This document shows, piece after piece, positions 34,398 through 47,822 of a stretch of DNA of 64,000 nucleotides. Numbering within the stretch: position 1 is the stretch's first letter; each line of letters opens with the position of its first letter. The position numbers and the translations under genes were made by a program. The stretch comes from Jackrogersella multiformis (Eukaryota; Ascomycota; Sordariomycetes; Xylariales; Hypoxylaceae): the NCBI GenBank assembly GCA_902806575.1, contig CADCXD010000001.1, positions 2,170,001-2,234,000 of the forward strand. The letters are read 5' to 3'. A model generated the notes under the pieces. It saw only the letters and a list, made by a program, of their open reading frames with translations. It made no database searches and was not told the origin of the DNA.

Positions 34398-35113
34398 AAC
34401 GAGAGTAAATGCGTCAGTGATGTTAGGTACGGAAGGAATGGCACGGTGTTTGCTCCTGGCTACTTCCAGCTCAGTAACAGCTAGGTACCTTGTCATTCCG
34501 TGCGTTGCACTGTGGTACCATCCTGCAGGGTAAGGATACCTAGATGGGATGAGTGGGAAGGTACCTCAGGATCGATGTACCTGAGGAAAGTACCTGGGCA
34601 AGTATCTACCTAGGTACATAGGGAAGTGACTGTCGGGATCCGGAATCAGGGCTATGGGTAGGTAGTATATAAAGTAGGTAGGTAGATAGGTATGAATGTA
34701 CCTTCCTTCAGGTACAGGTAGAGATGTATACTAGGTAGGTGAAGGGTGTAGGGTGAAGGGTAAAAGGTAGAGATTTCCTCCGGGGGTAGCCACGCTAGAA
34801 GACCCGGGGGCGTTATTTGTGCGACGCAAGAAACCGGGGATATTGATTCACTTTTCATCCAATGTGATAAGCTCTTTCCATGTTTTGCAGCTGTCGAGGC
34901 ACCGGACTAGGTACCGCTAGGCAACATTTAAAAGTCGTTCAAAGTGCAATGATTTTTCCCTCCTCTTCTTCCCTTCTTTTTTTAATAATTTTTGTAATCT
35001 TTGATTTGCCCTTTTTTTAAAGTACTTTCCTTCGATTCTATCAAGGACATCTTGGAGGAATGAGTCAAAAATCAGGGAGTTTAGGATAGGATGAAAAAAG
35101 AAATACATGCTGC

Positions 35114-35142
35114 ATATATATATATATATATGTGTGTGTGTA
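35114..35142. repeat. (AT)n(GT)n compound microsatellite
   Basis: An AT run passes into a GT run. A second GT run lies at 35189-35204. Both are about 1 kb upstream of the VIB-1-like start. Confidence 0.85.
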
Positions 35143-38100
35143 TGGCTGCAAATGTATAAGTGCAGACCTAGCTACAGGTACGCATGGAGTGTGTGTGTGT
35201 GTGTACCTAGGTAGCTATGTATTTGTGTGTACGTGGGCGCGTATATTGGCTTGTGCTTGATGCGCGTGCATATGAATAGGACGACACGTTTGAGATTGAA
35301 CTGACCTTGGTTGGCCTGCTTCTTACTTCGATCTCAAGGCTTTAGCAAGCATGCCGGAGCTGCCTTGGGACATTCGTCTCCGTCTCCCTCAGCATCAACG
35401 ATGCATGGCCCATTCAATCCAATTGGCTTTCCTTAATTAAAAGTGCCTTTGCAGACCGGCTCGGCGAAAGCGGATTTCCTCAACTTTCCCTTTTTTCGGT
35501 GGGACTTAAAGTAGGAGGATACGAGGGAAAGCAGGAAAAAATCACACAAGGGTGCATAAATGAAATGGAATGTATGGTATGGATGGATGAATAAGTGAAT
35601 TAACGAGTGTATATGATGCTAAATACCTTAGGGTTAAGTGGTTGATTCATTCGAGAAGCCTCTCTGTCCGAAGAGAGGCGTGCTTCATTCGGCCGATAAG
35701 TGGCTGACGGTATTAATAGAGCTGGCGGCGGAGGATTCGAAGACGGGTTGCGGATTAGCTGTTCCATCAACGGTCGTTAGCTCCATATTCTTTGCAGGAT
35801 TCCTAAAAGAGACAAAACTGAATGAATGTAACGGCTTCGCTCGAACAGCCAAGCTACTGTTTTATCCACTAATAAGGCTCTTCCCGTCAAGACTCGACAT
35901 CCATCTCACTTAGAGACTTCGACGGGTACTTTGTAGGTACCTTAGATAGCATATGTCTTAGGTAGGTAAGTAAGGTAGATCTGTAGGTAAAAAGACAGGG
36001 GCCATAAGTTCTTTTTTTTTTCTTCATCCTTTTCTTCATTTCATAGGCAATTATCCTCCCCATTTTGCACTGCAGCTATACGTATGGACTACCCAACTTC
36101 CGGCTTCGATCGGTAGTAGGTATGCTATGTACCATGGTAGATGTTGGTGAGGTAAGTAATTAATGTAGGTATGATGTATGTAATCGATGTATGTATGCCA
36201 ATCTCTCATCTCTCGGGAGGTAAGGTAGGGTTAGAGGCTGGGCTTGCTACTTGCAGATGAGAGTCCAGGGGCCAGGATGTACACCGACCTTTGGATAGTC
36301 CACTGTAACCATGAGTGCCAAGTGACGGGTGGTTCTGCAAATTCATAGACTTGTCTGTCATGCAGCAAATCATAAGCCTAGACAATTCAATTTTCTCTGT
36401 CAGCAGCTTTCGCCCCTCGACAAGTCGAAGGGACATAAATTATAATAAACAAATAAAAACAAAAGAAAATTAAGGCATAAAAACTGGGAAACCCAAATTC
36501 ATTGTGCAGGGCTAGCCAAGATGTCAAAGCCTCAAGCATCATCTCGCAGAACCGGCAATATAAAAGATAAATCGAACTGTGCCGAGTTGATTGGAGTCGA
36601 GTCAAGCCGAATCAGGGTCAAGTACCTAGACAGGTATCAGATCCGCCGACGAGTCGAGCTGAATCAGCCGTAAGCTACCTTTTAACGCCGATGAAGTCGT
36701 CATCGCTCTCTGCCTTGTCTATTTTTCTGTCTCTCTCTGGGCATAGGTGTGTTCTAGCTTCGCAACCTGCTTGGCGCAGTCTGCTGGTCTTGCTTGGATC
36801 GCGATCTCGTGCGTGGCGCCTGCACAATATCCCGATAGCAGAAAAAAGGAATTAAGTACCTACTTTCCCTATCGGAAAGGGGCGCTAACATGCGAATATC
36901 TATATTCTAGCCGAATCGAAGGGAAGTCCTAGGAGCGTGTCAGCGCTGCCTTCTCTGCTGCAGACTTTTTTGGAGTAATTTGATTGATCAACGTGGTGGA
37001 GGCTAAAGGACCCTGCACACCAGCTTGCCTACCGCCATCCTGGGTCGATGGCGCCATGCCTATCAATCTGGAACAGGGCACTGGGTGGCAGCCGAATGAA
37101 ACCATATAGATTCCATTCGATGGTCCCGTGGGAGGCTTCGTAATAATCAGCCTCCAAAAATACGAATAATCCAGCATACCTTCTCTTATCTGCAGGAAGC
37201 CTTGCGTTATCAAATAATCAGATTCCGTCCCGTCGCTTGCTAGGCATCGGGCTCGTGTAGACGACTTGTAGATACCGCCGAGGAGTTTTACCCTGGGTTG
37301 CTTTTCGAGTCAGCGTAGAGGATGTCGTTCAGGTTATGCGAGATCTCTGGGCAGGTGCCAATCTGGATGAATGGCATAGGTGCGGCGAGACTCGAGATGG
37401 AAGAGAATCTATATACCCTCACAAAACAGGTCTCCAAACTTAACGCGGTGGCTTTGGATCGTACGATAGCATATGCTGCGCAGACCTAGGGGGGCTTGTA
37501 AGAAGAGACAAAAAAGGTAGTGCTACAAGGTAGTGCATGCGGGTGAAGTCAACTTCTTCAAACTCGCAGCAACAAGTCCATATATCGGCCAGACTACGGT
37601 GCTTGAAGATTCAGGATCAGGATGATGGAATTTTGATAGGACTAGAAGATAGGCAAAGTGGGTATTGTCTAATCCCGCTTGGGACTAAGTGAGGTGATAG
37701 AGGTAGCAGTGGTAGTGCAAGCTGGGTGACTTTGAGACAGCGACTATTAGGGTCATATGTAGATTTTGCGGAGAGCTCAAGGCGCATTCGGTCTTTTTTA
37801 TTGTTAGCGGCTGGCGTGTCGCCTCTTGAGATTTTCGAAATGGTCGGCGGGCTGCGCGGTGATGTATGAGCTGGACAAGGTAGTTGGGTGTAGCCCTATG
37901 TGCTCAGCCAAAGAATTCGACAGGTGAGCATATACGGGACAGGAAGCACAGGCTGTGCCTGATATCAGCGTTGGCATCGAGGTGGAGTGTGTCAAGCGAG
38001 GTCAAGTGAAGATTCTGCCGAATTAGACACAAGGCACCTGGGCAACTTAGCTCCATCTTTCCTCCATGACAATCAAGGCAAGAAGCCGTTCAAGTTGCAG

Positions 38101-41100
38101 GGCTTATGCTTCAAATTGTTTTAGTTCATCCAGCCTCAAGGCCAAACAAGTCCTAGGGTGTGGCCACAGACCCCAAATATGCTCGGTACTGTAATTAGTA
38201 TCTCTGAAATTGGAATGGCCAGCCTCCTCCTCCTAGGAGGAGTCATGGTATTACTCAAGCTACTACTCGAAAATTGGGCTCTATAGTCTAGATAGGGAGA
38301 TAGCTCTCATGTTCCTTAATAAGACTTACCATCAAATACTCCCGAGAAGCTCCGTAGGGGCAGCAGAATACAGGGCAAAAATAGCAGGACCGAGACTTTG
38401 GGAGTTGGTTGATGAGGAACTCCGTTCCCTAATGCACCATTGATGCACGTACCCTGCCGTCAGTGCCTCTACGAGACGCCACAAACACCTTCTGGTAATT
38501 GGGAAGGGACCTCTTGGCCGAGTTGTGGTCCAGTCTTCGGGTGACTGCATGACAAGCCTACAACCGTTTGGTCGGCTCTAAAGTCAACCCTCGCCACTTT
38601 TAGTTAGAAATGCCTAGTCATCAAGTATCGCTGCTGGGATCCTCATTCATCTTAATGAAGTCAGAAAATTATAAATTTTGCTGTGTTCTTCTGGTGCATT
38701 TCCCCCTTTTCAGTTAGGCCCATCCTCATAATTATCTTCCAATATACGATGAGATTAATAGCTATCAGCCGATGTTTCCAAATAAATGTCAAAGTCCTAG
38801 ATAGTATGGTGACCATGTACGTAAGTGTGTTCTACCTACCTACCTAGATACCTGGGTAGGCATGGAACCTTATAATCTTCCTTCTATGGTTAACTTCGAT
38901 ATCTTTTGCGCGGCCAGATAAGCAGTATTAAGACCTTGAGGGTCTGCGTGCGTGACTCTTCACGAGCTTTAGACATTTAAGATCTTTCAACTTTCGGCCC
39001 TACACTGTTAGTCTACCGCTTTGCCCATGAGTTTAGCTGCAACCATGGATCACTCTAACGAACCCTCGGCAGCATCCGACCAACAGCGGCAGGGCTTGTC
39101 CGCATGCTTCTGGTAGGTCAGTCTGGCACACCTACCGGGTTGAAAGCGCAAGGTACGGACGTAGCAGCAGATGATCTCAAGCCACGATCTCGAATGTTTC
39201 AGGTCACAGAGTTCTTATAATTGAATAGGTAGATGGCACGTGAAAATTAAGCTTGCTGGTAATTAGGATAGTTGGGCGTCTATTTCCTACTGACCCATGG
39301 TCAGAAGATGGGTTTTCAATACTGGTGGCTAGCATGGGATTAGAGCACTTCGTGGACTTTATTCGTTGCCTTTGTGGTTGATTACATTTCTAGACTCAGG
39401 CCTGGGTATACTCTCCGACTACCTAAATGAACGAGGTGAACAGGCATTGCCAATACCTTAGGTAAGTAGGCATAACTTAGCTGGCGATTTCATTGTCTCT
39501 ACCTACACATCATAGAGCCATCCACCAATGATTTTCTCCCATTACCCGAGGATTCCCAGCTGGGATCGGGAACGATAATTGTCGCCCATGTTGAAGTGAT
39601 GAAGCTTAGGGCATCCCATAACTAGTTCTTAGAAACGAGAACGAGTAGTATTGTCTTCATCATGTCTCCCTCCTCATGCATACCTAGGTATTTATTAATA
39701 TATCTACATGGTTTGTGACGAGCGGGCCTTACTCCATAATTGTTGATGCGAGTGGCCGTTAATTTGATGAATTGCATGTATTCAACCAACATAACGTCCC
39801 CCACATATCAAACTACCTGGAGGTGTAACCCTCAGAACTATTTTAGATGATAGTTTTCTTTGGCTGTGACTCTAGACCACGACTCTAGGCCCCCCATGAT
39901 TGTAAATAGGTAGCTTAAAAGTAACCTATCTCGTCACCCCTTTTTGCCAAAGGACGGAGAAAAATATATTTCAGAATTGTCGCTGAAAGCTAAATACTTT
40001 TAATAGTTAACTTTGATCTAATCAGACCATAGTTTTGTGTGTACCTAGGTACCTAGGTATTAAATGGCGTGTCTTATTATAAGATGTTAGTTGGAAATAC
40101 AGTGCTTATTCAATTTTCAATGTTGCTTGTTTTGCGTGCCGCCTGAGTCGGCATCCCGATGTCAGCACACAATAAATAAGGGCTATGATATGTATGTTCA
40201 GATACTATTTAAAGATGCAATTTGTATCCGGATCGGGCCGCATCTTCTAATATACTTTTTCTCGTTAATCTAGAAAAATATTTCTATGTCATGTCAATGC
40301 ACATCATGATCTACACGACGCAGCAGTGTCACGTTTGGCACACTCAGACAAAGCAGTAGCGAAAAGCCATGCTTTGCCTAAAACATATAGTTCTTAACTA
40401 AATAGGTACAGAATGGGTTGCGCAGGCCGAACAAGTAGTGCCCACGCGGCGATTCTAGATCTTGTACGAGGTGATTACTCACTGGCAGTTCGAGGCGCGC
40501 AAGTAGACACGAAGCCGCCATCGTCATCCTATTTTATGATATAGCTAACCTAATAAGTACCTACCTAGGTATGTAGAAAGGTATACTTCAAATAACTTAA
40601 ACATGATTCCGTTGCGTTGTGTTTTTGTTCCTCAACCTTGAACTCTTCTCTATTACGTATATATATTCAAATCCTGTTCTTATTGTCTTAGGTAATAGCT
40701 ATATATAAGGCGAGATCTAAGGATCTCAAGCATCTTGTAATCCAGATCAGTAGATATCGGAACTGTTTTTTAACATGCATTAAGCAAGCCAGTGGCGGCG
40801 GCATTTTGATACATAGCATGCATGTCACCAAGCGGCAGCAAAGGCAGGGGTAACACATGGTAACGGACAAGGTAACAAGAACAAGGTTGACGACCAAGGG
40901 TAACTTACGATATTGTCTGGGGTAAAGAGAATTTTCTAATATAATCAATTTCCAGAGGTCAAGTAAGTACTTACCGAGCAAGTTCCTTAATAGCCTTGAG
41001 GCTTATTCAGGAAATCCCGAAGACTGTGAGCAAATAAAAAGAGCAAAGAAGCAAACATATGATTTCGGAAAAGTCACTAACTATTTACATAAGGTAAGTA

Positions 41101-44100
41101 AGTAAATGGCTGACACGTGTTGAGGAAGAGAAATATATTTAGTGGAAAATAAAAAAGGAAAACATGTTCATTTAGGAACTCCTTAGCTAATATCTACTCG
41201 CACTGTACGTTTGCTTTTAACGACCGGTGTGGAGGACTCCTGGTCCATTTTGCAAGGTCGACGAGTACCTAGGTACGTATTTCATATGTACAGGAAAATC
41301 TAACAGGGCAAGAGAGATTTCATGTAAGGATATACCGATCTGACCAATTATATGTGCGAGGGCCAAAGATGACCCCAGTCGTACCAGGGGGCTCCCGCAA
41401 GGTAGGGGTGTTAATGTTGGGTACCCACTACTTAAAATGATGCATGGCATTTATGGATGTATATAGTACGGCTTGCTAGGAAAATACTGTGGTGTATTCT
41501 TATGAAGTACGCATGATGAGTGAGTACTTATTATCTAGGTATTTTACAGTTTCTTTCGAATAACTTTTGGCTGTTAATGAAGTCATCTTCAAACCAAATT
41601 AATAATAGAAACGTGTAAAAGAACCGGGGAATTTAAAATATATATTTACATATTACCTAAGTACGTACCTAGCTTAAAGGCGTTATAATTTTAACATATT
41701 TCTTGATAAATACTTAAAACCACGTAAATACTTAAATATGTTTAATCACTTAATAACCTCGCGTTACAATTCTATACTTAATTGACAAAAATGCAATTTT
41801 TGTTTTGTTTTGTTTATTTGTTCTCCCTTAATTACCTAAGTACTAGAAACATTCGTTGCGCTCTTCTTAACGAGTCACGGCGGGCTTTAACTACCTAGCT
41901 TAAGACTTAAAGCCTCGAGAACCAGGCTCTCGCACTACTTCCATACACCTAAGCAGCCATAGGTGTCTAGGAGCACTTAAACAAGTATTAGGTAAATACG
42001 GAAACTTGGCTAGAATATATATAAACCTATGAGCCTTAAGGTTACGGGTACCATGCGAGGCTTGCCCCTCGAAGCTTAAGGGGATCTATTAGTATGCCAT
42101 GGTTAGAACTTCTTCTAGACCGTAGACTACATACCTAGCTAGGAGCCATAACAAAGGTTGTCGTAACTAATTTGTGAGGAAAGTTGATTAGGTATCCTGG
42201 TAGTCTTATTCCACTCCAAAAGGTATCTAGCTTCTAAAGTATATCTAACTAAGGTTAAGTATTATCAAAATCCTTACCTAGGTAGTACCGTTGGCACTAT
42301 GATACCCCCAACTACCTTAGGTAGGTATTGCGAGGTAATTACGTACATGTGGCCATCTGACTATTGATGTTATTCTCTGTTCGGTGCCAGGTCCACTCCA
42401 GCTAGCCATTAATTGCGATACATAACACCCGCGAATATGGATGTTAGTTGTAAAAGATCATGACGCGACATTGGTATTGTTTGTCAACATCTTTACCGAA
42501 CAGGTCCTAGGTTAGCTACCTATAATACAAAATCGATCGCAACGGTCAAATTCAGGTAGGTCTGACCCTGAAGAAATATTTCGACCGGACATGTATTTGA
42601 GACATTTAGACACCCGAGCTATGCCTCTTCAGGTCCCTAACATAGGTACCTATGTAGATTCGTATCTCTGGTGACCTCTGCAAGAAATTTCGAAAAGGGG
42701 TAGCTCGACATGCGCTATGCTCATGCAGCCGCCCACCGTTACATTCATATTCTTATCATATATATGGTACCGATCTAAATTTCCTTCTCGTAGTTCAGAA
42801 AACTATTCATGCTTGGTTTCTCTATTTTCAGTGCTTGGCCGGAAGGTACTGATTTTCGGACAATCTCTCCCTAGGCATAAGCATTATTAATCATCACTCT
42901 AATGAGGCGTTAGCATCCTACACTTACGTACCTAGGTAGGCATGTAAGTACCGTGGCAAGCGCATCTAGGACTGTCCACGGAATAAACAATAGTTGCTTG
43001 TGGGGGCTGAGCTCTTCAAAAATAGATTCGCGGCATGATGGCAAGGCTTAGGTCATCACATCTTGGTCTTGGACGGTGGAGGGTCAAGTGTCAATAGAGC
43101 TATACAACAATAGTAGCATCAAGCCTTGTCACATTTCAATGTCGTCTGATGCAGACCAACTCATCTAGCCAACCATTGGGTCATTTCTGGGAACAAGGAC
43201 CAAGAACTTGACCGAGGCTGCTTGACAAGGTGGCACGTCTTGCATACAAGTCGTTGTACAAGAGGGCCTTACCCGAAGTCTCTTTCTCCACTTGCCTGCC
43301 CTCTTAAGTATAGCCGGGCGTTCTGGAATTCTAGCAACGTGAAATATCACGCCAATGATACTACGGGAAGTCGGTGTTGTGGCATCTATGGCGAACTGTC
43401 ATCGGGTTGGCGCTTCGTTAGGTCTTGATCGACAACAAGGATTATGACATCTTGATGAAGTTATCTTTTTTCTGGTAAGTTTACTATTTGTATGTTAGTA
43501 ATAGCTATCGTGTTTCCTGCTTTCGCATAGCCTTAGATATATACGAAAATGAGTTGTTCCAACTTACTGTACTAGGGAAACGGGTAGAATGTGCGATACG
43601 CTTGAAAAGAAACGCCGTCCCCCTTTTCCATATGCCGACCATCGGACCCGTGAAGATTCAGAGGTAGTCAATATGAAGCAAAGCTTTGACATCTCCTACC
43701 TTCTTTCACGTTGCTCAAACTCTTTATTTGCATCGATACTAGCGCGCATTCGAGTTTGACTTTCCGCATTTGTTCGCTTCTCATTTCCAGATTGGGGTGG
43801 TTGCTGTGAAATCATTTGTTAAACATCTCCTCTACCCCTGAGGCGACACTCCTCCGCGTTTCTAGTTTCTGTCGTGATGTTTTCAAGTTATTCTAAACAA
43901 GGTAGCTACCTACATTATTCTACGGAAAGAAAGAAAAAAAATTAATGAGCGTCTAGGATTTCCCTCATATCTGTTTTGTCTTACACGTATTTACAGAGAG
44001 GATCATGCCCGGGGTAGACAGCGGGCGTATAACTGGTTGACTCATAACCTACCTACCAACCTATGTAACTTCTGACGGGGTTAAGCTAAACCATTATGTT

Positions 44101-46799
44101 AGGATCTAAAGACCCAGACAAATAGTTCATGTCAAATTGCAAATGCCGAACGAGGTGGACATTCAGAAGCATGTATCTCGGTTCTTGTAACGTGGCACGA
44201 GATCCCTCCTATCGCTGTTGAGCCATTTCTTTTAGTTCCATCCATACTGGCGCAACAGGATTTCACAATGAAAACCCTTAGTTCCAAAATACATCGAGGT
44301 CCAACTGTCCTTGTAGAAGTACGGTACTGAGTGACTGTAAAATGACACAAGGCTCTGCCTCACCATCAGCAATGACATCTTCACAGAGACATGCTGTACG
44401 TATTCGGCCCGCAATTCTCCATCTGACAGTCGACTTACATGGATCCGAATATTTACGCGTCTTTCTGGTGACTGAATTTCATTTACTACCCAAGGCGACC
44501 ACTGATGGGTGGCTACAGACTGGTACCTGTACCCTACAAGACCGCCTATTGGGCCTTTCCTCCCTCCAAAGTCTGCCTCGGGTCGCGAGCTCAACAGATT
44601 TTTAAGCGATATGTAATCGGAAATTATTTATCTAGTCCTAGAATTTTTCAAAAGGTACCCATATCCGACAGAAATAGAGACACAGATTGAAGTCTAAGTC
44701 ATCCTACTCTATCTTCTGGCCTTCATTTGTATCAACATGTCCGTTACAGCGAAGTAAAAACTCAATGCAGGTCTGTAAAATTTACCACGTAAACATAGCT
44801 GTACGAGAAGTAGTGCTTCGGTTCTCCAATTAAGTGGAGGGAAACACCAACATCGAGGACTGTTAATAGATCATGTTTATCCCTACCTAAAGTACTAATT
44901 TTGTTACCCCTCGGAAATACCCTCTTTAAGATTTGATGACAATCTCAGATCTCCATGAGCATCTTCGGCGCCAAGAAAAAATCTAAAATTATGTTCGAAG
45001 CTCTGAGCAATATACACTTAAATCCAACGGGGCTATCGAAAATATGTTGTTTATGAAGATATATAAAACTTCGGGTATGCTTTCAATGTAGACTTTGCTG
45101 ACCACCGTACAACCTCTTCCGCAAATTAATGGGAAAGAAGCCCACCTTCAGTGACAGATGATCACATAGGGGATGCTTTAGATAAAGGTTAAACGTTTCC
45201 GTCATTATCCTGCCATTTGATTTGGAATTTCCCGCAATTACCGAATGCCTAGATGTCATCCCTTGCTTACCATGTTAATTTTGAACATATTAGCTTGGAG
45301 CCCCTAATATTCTAGCCTTTTCATTCATTCTTGCTCGCTAGCCTTAATTCCTTTGAAGATTTATAATCGCAAATACTCAACACCCTAGTCATCCTAAGGC
45401 CGTAACATCAGGCTTGAGTTCATTGCCTGAGATTTATTCGCCAAGGAAGAATAGCAGTGGCTTAGGAGTGTTAGGCGCGACATGGGTAATTAACAAACTT
45501 GCTATCTATTGGACTTTAGAAGTAACATGTTCCCGACAGATCAACCTACCTACGCATCCAAGAAAAGTCGACGGCTATCTACCCCTGAATTTCGAGCGAA
45601 GTCAGTGATTAGCGACTCACGCGGCGACGGAAATCATCGGAAGCGCCTAGATAATATCCACGTCGATTAGGAACACTCCCGCGAGATGCAGGCTTAGGTA
45701 GGCATACTGTTGGTGCCGCTTTCCCGCAGGATACCTGTTGAAGCTTGTCTGGTATGCATTCGAATCGGATATACGTATCGGTTGTCTGTCGATCAACGCA
45801 AACATCCAAAGATATTCAATCGATATACAAGGCAACTATTATATCTTCGGCTTTACCCCTGGCTACCAAAACGACGCGGTCGCTCGGAAGCCCCTCTTCA
45901 GCTCCAATATAGATTCGATAGACAATTATGCGACCCAAAAGACGGGACGTCCTTTCGAAAATAATGCGAATAGCGAAGCGTGGTCATGCTCAAGCAGCAA
46001 ATTATCATTCAGCCTACTTAGATCTTGGTTCGGAGAGACCTACGCGCGACTTTATACCGCTACAAGAATAGAGATATCCGTAAGGTTATTACAGATCTAG
46101 TAAGCTAGGTAGGCAATCCAAAGTGTATACACAAGTATGCAAGCGGCGCTATCTTCGTGCTATCTTCTGAGGTAATAATATGTAGACGGGAACTCCTATG
46201 ACACTACCTGCTAGACTCCAAGTCGTCCGGAAATCTTGGCTATATTTACCTATTTATATATCAATTTCTATATATATTACTATGATAGGAGTCTATATGG
46301 CTTTATGATCTCGATATCTCAATGGAATACTTGTGTGAAGATATAAAAGTCTAATTATACCCACGTACTCTTTTGATCTCGGCTGTTTCTCTATGGTTTA
46401 TTGTGTGGTAGCCTGTATATTATTTGAATACTGTGTTTCATGGATTTTCAAGTCATTCCTTCGTAGAATGATAAAGGGGTTGAAAGTAGGGATGATAAGA
46501 CAACAGCTCATCCTCCATAAAATTAAACTTACGATAGAATCAAAGGCACATGATAGATTCCATCCTTTGAATCTGAAACTACCGGAATGTTTTCATACTT
46601 AAACTTTAACGGGCCTTTGTTAACCATTGGTGACATGCGATGAAGGCTAATGTGTGTGCTTTAGTTACCCCCCTCCGGTTTCTCCCCTACGTAGAAAGAC
46701 GAAGGGGAAAGTTATGTACAAATCATCAATACCCTTTCATGCAATATGACTCCGTGTGTCTTATTTTTCATCATATTATACCGCTTCAAATCCATATCA

Positions 46800-47400
46800 C
46801 CCGCCTCTTATAGATAGGCATGATGACGTTTGACCTTTTTGTTAAATCTTAATATATAGTATGATTAAGGATCTTTATTCTTGTAATGATCGAACAACAA
46901 GTTTTCAGTATCGTAAGACATAGCATACGTTTTTATAAATATTTATGTAAACACTTAAGTAAATATCTTAATATGTAAGTGATTTAAGTGTTAAGTATAT
47001 CTTAACTATAGGTTTACAATATATCACTTATAATATTAATATTAAATAGCCTATAGATTACGAAGTATATATGGCTTATTATTAGCCGAAGTTAAGCTTA
47101 GATTATGTTATAAATAAAAGTATTATAAATTTGCGTAATAATAGTCTTCGCAACACATAATTTCAAATGTTCTCCCCCTTTTTATACTTATTAAAACATT
47201 ACATCAAAGTCACGAGCTTAATGATAACGAAGCTACGATATTATACAAGAATTGTAATCTTAAGTTTGCTTAAAAAGCGAATAAGTTCCTTTCATTTAAC
47301 CAAGGAAAACTTCAAAGCAACATAAGAACTCCTTCGATATATTCCCCCTTAAATTCAAACAAGCTTAAATTTTCTTGACACTCACTAAGCATAGTAATTC
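46800..47400. other. AT-rich block with possible retroelement remains
   Basis: This is very AT-rich and full of stops in all frames. On the minus strand it contains AAAAAGGGGGAGAACATTTG near 47180 and a similar purine tract (AAGGGGGAATA) near 47345. Such purine tracts precede the 3' long terminal repeat of copia elements. No matching terminal repeat or coding remains were found, so this is only suggestive. Confidence 0.25.
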
Positions 47401-47805
47401 ATTAAAATCTTTAAGCTTCTTTCAAAACCATACAGCCGAATGTCCCCGGTGTGCTGAATCATCAGGTTAGATATTAAACTAAACCGATTCATTCCGCTAT
47501 TATAGTCCTTCCGTTCATATGTTCTCCTATTCGGAGAATGATGCTTCCCAGATATCAGAACTTGAACAAAGCTTGTATTTGCAGTCCCCTGAATTTATAT
47601 ATGGGTCTAAACAAAGATAACCTATACTCTTGAGGCGTTACTTTGGTATCTCGCCTAGCCTAGCATTTACTCTCCTTCCTCTCTTCCAAGGCTAATACCA
47701 TGGAAGTTACGGTGTATCTACCTCTAAGATGTAAGTGTATAGTGTACATTACGCTTAATGACTTATGATGTTTTGTAGGCATTAGGATCAGAGCCTTGAC
47801 GAATA

Positions 47806-47822
47806 AACACACACACACACAC
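47806..47822. repeat. (CA)n microsatellite
   Basis: A run of about eight CA units in the gene desert. Confidence 0.85.

Noticed and set aside
36929..37213. 94-codon minus-strand frame
   Set aside because: No motif, no neighbouring exon, ordinary length for chance in this composition.
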